The notes under the pieces were generated by a model. It worked only from the letters and a program-made list of their open reading frames with translations. It did no database searches and had not been told where the DNA came from. A program made the position numbers and the translations under genes. Positions 13,261-22,571 of a DNA stretch of 64,000 nucleotides are shown in pieces; the first letter of the stretch is position 1; every line of letters starts with the position of its first letter. Origin of the DNA: Parietaria judaica (Eukaryota > Streptophyta > Magnoliopsida > Rosales > Urticaceae). The stretch spans positions 13,642,556 to 13,706,555 of the forward strand of contig OX940868.1 in assembly GCA_954871525.1 (NCBI GenBank), in the 5' to 3' direction.

Positions 13261-14074
13261 AAAAAGTAAAGTAAACACTTACGATTAATGTTCGTGCCAA
13301 TTCTTCTTGGACATCCATCTTCAGCTCTGCTTGTGGGGTCAGCCTCATACGCATCAACACTCCCTCTATTCTATGTTTATTATACCAATTTTGACAGAGC
13401 TTTCTGTAAGACTCGACCAATGAAATAATAGGTCGGTATCTTGCTTCTCTCAAGACTGAATTAAGACAATCTGAGATATTTGTTGTCATTATGTCGTAGC
13501 GTCTTTGAGTGCTATATAATTTTGCCCACTTGGTTGGACCAACGTCTTGCAAATACGGTTCAATTCGTGCATCGACCGTCGACAACTCCTTCATATAATG
13601 ATCAAATTCTATTTTCGTACATGCCAATGCGCACTTGGAGAAGAAAAAATCAATAGAAGAGTTCTTGAAATGGCTTAGAAGATTTCTGGATAAGAGCTGT
13701 TTACATACACCCTGAGCAGCTTCTGGATAAACCAACGTGATCGCTCTCGGAATTGAATCTTTGCGGTCAGATATGATGTATAAACCTTTGCGCTCTCCAA
13801 TAGCAATCTTCAGTTGCTTAAAGAACCATAGCCAAGAATCATGATTCTCTGAATCCACTATCGAAAATGCGATAGGCAAGATGTGATTTTCGCCATCCAC
13901 CGCTGCTGCCATAAGGAACGTACCTTTGTACTTGTTTTTCAGAAATGTTCCGTCGACAGATAGTATAGGCCTACAATGCTTCCATCCATTAATCGATTCC
14001 CCAAAACTAAGAAAGAAGTACTTGAATCGACCCTGGTTGTCGGAACTAAATGCTGTATAGGTACCTGCACATTA

Positions 14075-14440
14075 AAATGTTAGTAAAAAATGTTAGTAAG
14101 TTTTACACTGTAACTTCAGTTACTATTTGGTAATCGTAGTTACATAAAAGTAATTCTTTTTACATAATGGTAATTGCAGTTACCTTTATGTAACTTATAT
14201 TACAACTAAGTAATTCTGGTTACACATATGATATTTAATCATATTTGAAATAATGTAACAACGGTTACATTAGTGTAACTCAAGTTTCAAAAGTGTAATT
14301 ACAGTTAAAATAGTGTAACTGCAGTTACATAAGTGTAACTGCAGTTACATTAGTGTAACTTTATATGGTAACTGCACTTACTTAAGTTACACTATTATAA
14401 CTGTAGTTACAAGTTACACTTAGGTAATAACTAGTAAAAA
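14075..14440. repeat. TGTAAC/GTTACA repeats in a transposase intron
   Basis: The intron joining the N-terminal and catalytic exons consists largely of GTAACTGCAGTTACA-like palindromes. They end just short of the donor at 14458. Confidence 0.85.
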
Positions 14441-15059
14441 CAAAGTAAGTAATTTTACCAGGGTTTTTCGCTTTTAACGCTTCTGCATACTTAGGTAGCA
14501 TTGCATACGAATCCTCCGCACTTCCTTGCATGGATTCTAAAGTTAATTCCTTGGCCTTCCGTGCCGTATAATAGCTAATTTCTACTCCGTGTTCTTTTCG
14601 CATCTTTTTGATTATTTTCTTCGGAGCGATGGATTCAACTTCTTCTTCTTCACCAAATGCGGTTTTCAAGCATTCATTTACAACGGCAGCGTTTGCATGC
14701 GGGTGCTTGGTACTGGTTACCGTCCTCACGCATGAGTGTGTTTTATTGTATGATTTTATCCTCCATGTCATTGAGCCATTGTAGTCCGTTGAAGAATGCA
14801 TTTTCTACGTACAACCGGCACTCAAACATTTGATTTCAAACCGACATGTATCAGAATTCGTAGTTGTAAATGAGAAGTTTATTCTGATTGCAATCATGCG
14901 CATAATGTTCTGTAAATGCTTCTTCGATTTGAACATGTTGCCCTTTTCCATGTCAAACAACTTTGGAAAATGCTCGACGGTTACACCGTCTATAAATACG
15001 TTGGATGAACTGATATTTAGATCTTCACTGGTGAATTGCCCTGTAACAATAGTAATTTT

Positions 15060-15835
15060 AAAATTTATTATATAACTGCAATATTTGAAATAATGTAACT
15101 TCAGATACAAACGTGTAACTTCAGTTACTTAAGTGTAACTTTAGTTACACGTTTGTAACTGAAGTGTAACATAAGTGTAACCATATATTACTAGAATTAC
15201 AAAAGTGTAACACCGGTTACACTTATGTAACTTGAGTTACAAAAGTTACAACAGTGTAACACCAGTTACAAAGTGTAACACCGAAGTTAAAAAGGTGTAA
15301 CTTCAGTTACGATAATGTAACTTCGGTTACAAAAATTTAATTCCAATTAAATTAGTGTAACGTCAGTTACAAACGTGTAACCAAAGTTACATTTATGTGA
15401 AGTTACATAAATGTAACCTTGGTTACACGTTTGTAACTGTAGTTACAAGTAACACTTATGTAACAAGTAGAATTTAAATTGTGTAGACAATAAGAGTTCT
15501 TAATATACCATGGTTGGCCAAATTTTTAGTGTGCAACGATCTTGATGATCCCTCGGAGGCCGACATTAATGAACCTACACAATATAGCGTGTAACACCGA
15601 AGTTACAAAGGTGTAATTCAGTTACGATAATGTAACTTTGGTTACGATAATGTAACTTCAGTTAAGATAATGTAACTTTGGTTACGATAATGTCACTTCA
15701 GTTACAAAAATTTAATTCCAATTAAATTAGTGTAACTTCAATTACAAACGTGTAACCGAAGTTACATTTATGTGAAGTTACATAAATGTAACTTTGGTTA
15801 CACGTTTGTAACTGTAGTTACAAGTAACACTTATG
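15060..15835. repeat. TGTAAC/GTTACA array at the 5' side of the transposase
   Basis: Two blocks (15090-15475 and 15590-15838) surround the small first coding exon at 15509-15566. They repeat phrases of the main array, including GTTACGATAATGTAAC and the AAATTTAATTCCAATTAAA block, so segments were copied from one side of the transposase gene to the other. Confidence 0.85.
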
Positions 15836-15871
15836 TAACAACTAGAATTTAAACGGGTAAGATTGCATTAC

Positions 15872-15943
15872 TTTGCCGGCTATGGAACTCTGATGCTGCA
15901 CGATAGCCGCCCTGTACGTGTCGGTCCGCGCCTGATCCTGTAT
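15872..15943 (-). pseudogene. captured fragment resembling a plant arginine methyltransferase (PRMT6-like)
   Basis: On the minus strand this reads IQDQARTDTYRAAIVQHQSS followed by IAGK and then a GT splice donor. That closely resembles the stretch just before the SAM-binding motif I of plant PRMT proteins, where an RTxxYRxAIxQHQ pattern precedes GKVV. Only about 25 residues are present and the methyltransferase core is missing. If spliced to the next exon it would run out of frame, so at most it forms a leader of the transposase transcript. The match is from memory of the family. Confidence 0.6.
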
Positions 15944-16002
15944 AGTGATGTTCAGCCATGTTAGCAAACGATTACCTATTAAATGTAACTTAATGCTCAC
16001 TG

Positions 16003-16104
16003 TTAAGATTATCCCTCTTAATCTCTGGCATAAGAGATTAAATGTACATTTGGAACTATTACCACCAATTAGCAAAAGATTATCCCTCTTAATCTCTGGC
16101 ATTT
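16003..16104. repeat. 26-bp direct repeat
   Basis: AGATTATCCCTCTTAATCTC followed by TGGCAT occurs near 16003 and again near 16077. It lies just upstream (minus-strand sense) of the PRMT-like fragment. No function seen. Confidence 0.75.
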
Positions 16105-16499
16105 CCCAATTGAGCAGACACATCTCAATAACAGAACAACCTAAAAATGGTGCAACATGGCACAACTTTAGTTGATACTAATTAATAGTCAATGCAATAA
16201 GGTAACCACTTAATTCTAGAACCCGGAAATAATTAGGTGTTTCACTGACTATATTGCAACCAATCACCAACTAAAACCGGCACCGGATTTCAGTAGTCTA
16301 CCAGATGCCGCTTACGGGTTTTCACCTTCAATAATATTTTTTATTTTTTATGTTGTTTTAGTTTGGATTGGGTTTTTTTAGAGGCAAAAAGTTTAAAGAT
16401 CAGAGAAGATTATATTGCAAAGTCAGAGTATAGCTTAAGATCAGTAGGCCCACCAACCGGTCCAGATGCATAAACCGAAACGAAGCAAAAGCAAAACAA

Positions 16500-17155
16500 A
16501 AAAATGCTCGTTAAAGAGAACCAGCCCAATTTATCCGCAGCATTAAGAGTACAAAATGCTCACCGTTAAAGACAGTCTGAGTCAAGCTACAACCCTGGCC
16601 GACGGGCAATTCTCCGGTCGATTGCTTGCGAATCGGAACGCCCTCTAACCACGAAGAATGTGTCCTCGAAAACCTGCCGTTTTGTTGAGCCCCACTTGAT
16701 AGCAACGGAGACTTTGCGTCGAGGTCCAAGCTCTCTCGGCTCTGGCCGCCAAAGCTCGAGTATAAGATGCTCCGAACACGGTCAAGGCTCGCGAATTGCG
16801 CCAATGTTGTGATCGTGTACGAGTCAGTCGGCGTTCGAAACAAAATCTAGAGTCGACAATGAGGGACCAAACAGACCAATAGAAAATAGAATGCAAACCT
16901 GATGATTGGTGAATTTTCTTGACGGCCAAACAGCGCCAATTTCGATCGAATTGAACCTGGAGAAGATGATTGAATTGTAGAATTTTCCAGACTTGATCGA
17001 AGCTAGCAGTCGCAAGTAATCACGCGATCCCGAGCTCTGTCGAAGAAGGAAGATTATCGAAGGCTTGGTGAAGAAGAATCGAGCTGTTCGACGACGAAGG
17101 CTTCTTCACTGTTCGACGACGAAGGCTTGGGAAGGAGAAGAGGATTCGATATATT
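16500..17155 (-). promoter_or_regulatory. right subterminal region, likely transposase promoter and leader
   Basis: This moderately GC-rich stretch contains open frames on the minus strand (16843-16511 and 16929-16645), with a possible GT donor after CCAATCATCAG near 16900. It lies upstream of the transposase and just inside the right terminal repeat. A direct repeat CTGTTCGACGACGAAGGCTT occurs near 17085-17130. It could hold captured host exons, but I recognise no protein. Confidence 0.35.
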
Positions 17156-17326
17156 AAGGGCATAATTGTCCAAATAACACCAAATGAGGGTTTATTTAAT
17201 TATGGTAAATTTTTGAGGGTTTTTAAAAAAAAAAATCACCTAAATTAGGTATTTTGCTAAAAAGCCCTAAGAACAATGGTGTTATCGTTTTAGTCGATAA
17301 ATCAGTTAGTTTATTTACGCTTTGAT

Positions 17327-17954
17327 CAACGCCGGCTTTGAGTGTAGGCCAGATAGGCATGGGCCTAGAGCCCGAGAGATATTACATATTTAATGGCCTA
17401 TATTTTAGGTTTTATATATATAGTGTACACATTATAAAGTTATTCATTTTCTTCAGTCTTTGTTTCACCGACGCAGAAACACAAACAAAAGATAATTTAT
17501 TATTTTTTCTTATTGAACTTATTTCTTGTGCAATGTGTTACTACTCAATGCATAGAATTTATTACATATATAGTTTATCCTTGATTATTGTGCCTAAGTT
17601 ATAATGCTAGAGTGTTATTCGATAATTAAAGAATAATGTGAAAGTTATAATGGTGATTATTGTGCAACTATACTCTTAATAAATTTATTTTATAAAATTT
17701 ATAAATTATTTTGGTCAGTTTTATTTTATATAGCTTATAAATTATTTTGTTTTATCCAATGACGAACTGCATTCATGATTTTATTATTAGAATTTTTTTA
17801 GGGCAGTATTAAGAATTTCAGTTGAGACCGGATGAGAACACTATTATATAAAATTTAAGTGGGTATTTTTTGCTTTGAAAATTTATTTTGTTTTGTATTA
17901 AGGGCCCAAAATTTTAATTCGCCTAGGGCATCCTAAAACTCAGGGCCGGCCCTG
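17327..17954. mobile_element. 628-bp non-autonomous hAT element
   Basis: The 8-bp duplication GCTTTGAT flanks it (17319-17326 and 17955-17962). The ends are imperfect inverted repeats of the CAGGGCCGGCCCTGAGTTTT type. No transposase frame is present, and the ORF at 17338-17604 has no recognisable content. Confidence 0.8.
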
Positions 17955-17997
17955 GCTTTGATTTTTCGTTTTTATTTAAAAGAAGATAAAAGATTTT

Positions 17998-18829
17998 GGG
18001 TAAACTGCGGCTAATGTACTCAATGTTTGTTTTTCAACGGATTTTATACCCAATCTTTATTTTCGACGGCTAATGTACCCACACTATATTCCGTTAGGTT
18101 TTTTTTCGTGTTTTCCGTCACTTGACCGTCAGCGAGTGATATGTACACTTTTCGTAATTTAGACATAACTCACTCATTTGTTTTCCAAATTTTATGCGCG
18201 ACCAACGGTTGAAAAGATACGATATAGATCTACAACTTTTGTGTTTCAAGTTTTGTAAAAGAAGTTTTAAGAAAATACGAAATTTCAATTACAACGTAAA
18301 ACTGAACATTAGTTTAATACAAAATATTTGTTTCGAGTAAATTTTAATATACATAATGATTTTTCTGATAAAATGTAAAACTAAAATGTTTTAGAAAAAT
18401 GTTTTATCTTTCCAACGGTAATTTATTTATAAATTTTGGACAAAAATGAGTAAGTTATACAAAAAATACGAAAGCTTTTTTCACATCAAATCTTTCATAT
18501 TTGGCATAACTTACTCTTTTTTGTCCAAAATTTATAAATAAACTACCGCTGGAAAGATAAAAGATTTATCTACCACTTTATAGTTTAACATTTCATCATA
18601 AAAAGTCATTAAGTGTATTAAAATTTGCTCGAAACAAAAATTTTGTATTAAACTAATGTAGTTTTACGCTGTAATTGAAATTTTAGAATAATATCACTCG
18701 CTGACGGTCAAGAGACGCAAAACACAAAAAAAATATAATGGAATAAAGTTTGGGTATATTGGCCGTCGAAAATAAACATAAGGTACATAATCCGCAAAAA
18801 ACATTAGGTACATTAGCCGCAGTTTACCC
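17998..18829. mobile_element. 832-bp Mutator-type foldback element
   Basis: The ends are inverted copies beginning GGGTAAACTGCGGCTAATGTA, and inner segments (around 18150-18450 against 18460-18700) are also inverted copies. The perfect 9-bp duplication AAAGATTTT flanks it (17989-17997 and 18830-18838). Non-coding. Confidence 0.88.
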
Positions 18830-18838
18830 AAAGATTTT

Positions 18839-19980
18839 TTTATTGCCATTTTATAATTCTAGTTGATGTTTAAGGAAAAAGTGGAACATCCTTTACAATT
18901 TGAATGTTCATCATGTTTTTGAGAAATGGCACCCAAAAAGCAATTTGTTTGGCGTTCGAGATGTTTCAATAGAAGACGTGCATAAGTTTTGTGGAGTCAT
19001 CAACTTCAAAAAATAATGTAAATGACAGAAGATAAATAACCGAGTCAAAGCAAAATAAATCGAACATCTCAACTTGCTAACCAATGAAATCTTTGCATTT
19101 AATTCCTGATCTTTTGGTTCCACGCTTACGTGAAGTGAAGGCAAAGGCCACGATTTATGCTTTCAAAAAAAAAAAAAAAAAAGGCCACGATTTACAATAT
19201 CACCACGTCACTCAGCTTAAGATTATGCTCAAACGACTGGTCGGTCTGCTACATCTTCTTATGTTGTCGTTCTTTCATCAAACCAACACCGTGCGGGGAT
19301 TCCTGTTGTACGACATGTCGTTTGAAGTAGTGAGATTTATTCCCCAAATTATTCTTACTACGCTTCATATCATAATTTCGATGAATTGGAATTATTCTTT
19401 TGAATACGCATCTTTCAAGAGGTCCCACAAAAACATCATTAATTGTTATATGTCATGGCTGATGTGTGAAATTTTTATAAGATATTTAAAAAGTGATATT
19501 GACTATGCCAATTCGAATTTATAGTTAAATCGATAATCGAGATTACCGGGTGTAGTTTTTCGTAAAATAATACTTTTGAAATATTTAATTATTAAGTAAT
19601 TATTTAATCATTTATAGTTTTCGTAAAATAATATTTAATTAATATAAATATAATCATTTAAAAATAAAGGGAAAATAGAGGCGATAATACCGAAGTTCTT
19701 TATATTGGTGCATTTTAATACCTAAGTCTTTTTTTTTACGGTAATAATACCTAACTTCACAAACCGTTAGCACCAGTTGATACCTCTCCGTTAGTGTGCT
19801 CTATTTAATACCATATTTAATATATTAAGTGCCAAATCACACATAAAATTGCCACCTACTAATGCTAAACTAATTAAATAATATAAAACAAAAACAAAAA
19901 ACAACGTGTATAATGGATACTTTAATTAGTATTCTAATTTGTTTTTTTTTCTAGATAAATAGGTATAATCCTTATAATGT
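18839..19980. other. intergenic, no gene seen
   Basis: AT-rich, with a poly-A tract near 19165-19181 flanked by a short AAAGGCCACGATTTA duplication. Near 19680-19810 a run of ATACC-spaced phrases (GATAATACCGAAG, TAATACCTAAGTC) resembles the end of a MITE, but I found no partner end. Confidence 0.45.
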
Positions 19981-19989
19981 ATTATTTCG

Positions 19990-20960
19990 ATTAGAGGTAC
20001 AAGCGGGCCGGGTTCCCGGATTTTTTGCCAAAACTGGAACTTGGATCCGGAATTCGGAGTTTCTAAAATCCAAGTACTCGTATATGGATTTAAATGTTTT
20101 AAAAATGGATTTCTGGATGCGGGTTAAACCCGAATTTAATATCAAAACCCGTCTTTTAAAACCCGGATCCGGATTAGTTAAGAAAAAAATATAATAAAAT
20201 AAAATAAAATGGAAAAAATCTTATTTTTTATTAATAGAAAAATAGTTTTTAATGCTAAATTCTTTACTAAAATATATGTATGAAGTGACAAAAATATATA
20301 TAAAAAATACATAAGAATATTATATGGTATAAAGACGAGAAAAGTTCATTGAGAAATAAGAAGAGAAAAGTACTAACAAATTAAATGTAAATTTAAAATG
20401 CGGGTTTGAGTAACCTATTATTCGACTTTGGGTTTTTTCGCCCCTAAAATCGGAACCCGGAACTAGTTTTAATGCGGATGCGGTTTTGAAAAAATCGGTT
20501 TCGGTTTAACCTAGTTTAATACGATTGCAGTTTTTTTTTTTTTTTTAAAACGGTTCTGGTCCAGATGCGGTTAAAAACTACAAGTTAATATTACGATGTT
20601 TTTTATTGAGATTAAGTTTCTGTATTGGTATGTACATAATTAATCAATCTAGATTAGAAAAATGGAAAATAAAATAGAAAAACCTTATTTTTTTAATACA
20701 AAAATAGTATTCAATGCTAAATCTTTTACTAAAATATATGTATTAATTAATAAAATATGAGAAATAGCGTAAGAATATTAAATGGTATAAAGAAGAGAAA
20801 AGTTCATTTAAAAAAAAAAGCAGGTTTGAGTAACCTATTATCCGGGCTCGGGGTTTTTTAAACCCTAAACTCGAAATCGGGTTTAATGCGGATGCGATTT
20901 TGAAAAATCGATTCCAGTTTAATTCGGTTGCGGGTCCTTTTTAAAAGCGGTTCCGGTCCG
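19990..20960. repeat. degenerate repeat with two direct copies, CCGG-rich
   Basis: A block of about 300 bp occurs near 20210-20520 and again near 20660-20950, sharing AATGCTAAAT, AATATATGTAT, GGTATAAAGA, GTTTGAGTAACCTATTA and AATGCGGATGCG. CGGTTCCGG and CCCGGATCC phrases resemble the interior of the hAT element at 21765. Ends and target duplication were not found. Confidence 0.6.
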
Positions 20961-21098
20961 GATACAATGCTTTATAAACTTAGTTATCAACTCAAACCCT
21001 ATTTATTTGATGAAATTAAAAAATCAGTTAAACTTTTTTTTTTTGAAGTTTTATGTTATTTAATTGTTTTAGGATTAATTATTTTAACTGATTATTGT

Positions 21099-21317
21099 CA
21101 TTACCCAACCTAACCTTTGGCCACGTGGTGGCAAAAGTACCCAACCTTTGGCCATGGGCCATTCCACATGAGACAGCCTAACGGCTACGTAGGCAGTGTC
21201 TAAAGGCGTTAGTTGGTCGGCGACAAAAGTGTGACGTTGGATACTTTTGCCTACGTTTATTGAGGTTGGGTACCTATCGAAGAATATTTACAAAAATTAG
21301 GTATTTTTGCCGCAATT
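21099..21317. mobile_element. fragment of a Mutator-type MITE
   Basis: The right end reads TTTTTGCCGCAATTAACCC, the inverse of the GGGTTAAT-type ends seen elsewhere. Internal ACCCAACCT and GGCAAAAGTA phrases are inverted between its halves. The left end is missing, so no target duplication can be checked. Confidence 0.5.
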
Positions 21318-21764
21318 AACCCAAATTTTTAATATCTCATTCAATTTAACAGACCTTGTTGTCGAAAATTGTTATGTAAGCAATCTATTTGTTTAACTTT
21401 CTTATTGCTTCACTCAGAAAGATACAACAATAATGTAAAATAAAAATAGAACAATAAACTTTCGATACTTATTAACAAGCTATTCTTAATTAGCTTTATA
21501 TATAAAGTTGTATATGATCTTTTCTCAGAATATAAAAATTTAAGGAAGAGATCGCAACAGATTAAAGCAAAAACTTTAAATGATCAAAGCTGAAGTCAGA
21601 TTTACGTTATTAACTCTATAAATTGTTTTTAAAGAAAATATTGTATTGAAAGATAGGATTAGAGTGATTATTGCATGTTTAAATAACAACACCTATTAGC
21701 TATCATGACACATTTGCTTAGAACACAGTCAACCATTTTCTTTCAGTTTCAATTATATTTTATT

Positions 21765-22571
21765 TAGGGGTAAAAATTTTGTACTCGGTTCCAGGTTTTG
21801 TCCCAGTTCTGGTCCCGGTACCGGACCGTTTTTGGCAAAAAATTAATTTTTTCTTTTTAGTATAACTTAAAAAAGGGACGTCCCGGTCCCGGTCCCGGTT
21901 TGAAAAACCAAAACCAATTCAAAATATGAAATTCCCGGTTTTCTTGTCCCGGTTCCGCTTTTATGTCGTTTTGTTTAAGTTTGTCGTTTTTTAGCATGTC
22001 ATTTCTTATAAGTCGTTTACTATTATGTTTTTAATCCATTATTTTATCTTTTTCACCCCATTATTTGAACATGTGATTTATTTTTCAGCCATTACACGAT
22101 ATTTTATTTAACATGTCATTTCTTATATGTCGTTTTGTTATAAAAAAAAATTAGTTTGTACTTGGTATTTACTATTTAGCATTTTAGACTCGGTTTTTTG
22201 CACTGAGATTTGAATTTGGTATTGTGAAGTTCACGACGTGAAATCGGATCTTGCATTTTTTTATTTTGTATTTTGCTTTTGTACTCGGATTTGGTATTTT
22301 ACATTTTGGATTTACTCGGATTTGGTAATTTTCATGTTTCTATCTTGGATTTTGTCCCGGATTTGTCCCGGTTTTTGTCCCGAATCTTGGTCTTAAAAAA
22401 ATAGTTATTTTAATCAGTGCCCCGGTCCCGGTCCCGATTCTGATTTAAATAAAAAACAAGGATTTTTCAGAACCATAACCAAAACCGCGACAGAAAACTG
22501 TACCCCGATTTTTCCAGGACAGGGACAAAAAATAGTCAAGTTCCCGGTTCCCGGTTCTGGTTTCAGCCCTA
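21765..22571. mobile_element. 807-bp non-autonomous hAT element
   Basis: The 8-bp duplication ATTTTATT flanks it exactly (21757-21764 and 22572-22579). The ends are TAGGGGTAAA and, inverted, TAGGGCTGAAACC. The interior is rich in GTCCCGGTCCCGG and in TTCGGTATTTT-like words. No ORF. Confidence 0.85.

Larger units (their letters stand above)
12543..15566 (-). pseudogene. mudrA-type MULE transposase, disrupted
   Basis: Inferred exons, read on the minus strand: 15566-15509, 15040-14459, 14064-13283, 13060-12844, 12776-12543. Domains in order: MuDR N-terminal DNA-binding domain (FKSKKHLQ... to the CxxxGCT block, residues about 55-100); transposase domain with Asp in SVDGT (about 251) and Asp in IISDRKD (about 313); SWIM zinc finger (CxCx...CAH, about 498-515); C-terminal CCHC knuckle (CGACGKLGHNKRSC). 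Where plant MULEs usually have NIAES, with the catalytic Glu, this reads NISDC. An in-frame TAG at 14805-14807 falls where the family normally has Trp after GCT. The run of 11 T at 12644-12654 puts the zinc knuckle one base out of frame. Elsewhere the frame is open and exon phases agree, so decay is slight. The start ATG at 15566 is inferred from phase. Confidence 0.8.
6126..17267. mobile_element. 11.1-kb MULE carrying transposase and DUF1985 gene
   Basis: The ends are inverted repeats beginning GGGCTTATTAGCAAAA (left) and GGGCTTTTTAGCAAAA (right, read inward), with weaker similarity for about 130 bp. A perfect 9-bp duplication, TAAGAACAA, flanks them (6117-6125 and 17268-17276), so this is a complete insertion. 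Inside are a DUF1985-family gene on + and a mudrA-type transposase on -, pointing at each other. Several blocks of TGTAAC/GTTACA palindromes separate and interrupt them, and a short host-gene fragment lies near the right end. In plants, DUF1985 proteins are known from MULEs that also carry a Ulp1-type protease, but I see no protease here. Both genes are damaged, so this copy is probably immobile without help. Confidence 0.9.

Noticed and set aside
13250..13912. Transposase domain as a separate intact single-exon gene
   Set aside because: The frame continues upstream to an AG acceptor at 14065 and downstream through GT/AG introns, so it is one exon of a larger gene.
19084..19524. 146-codon frame on +
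   Set aside because: Contains a lysine run from a poly-A tract and otherwise random composition; no homology recognised.
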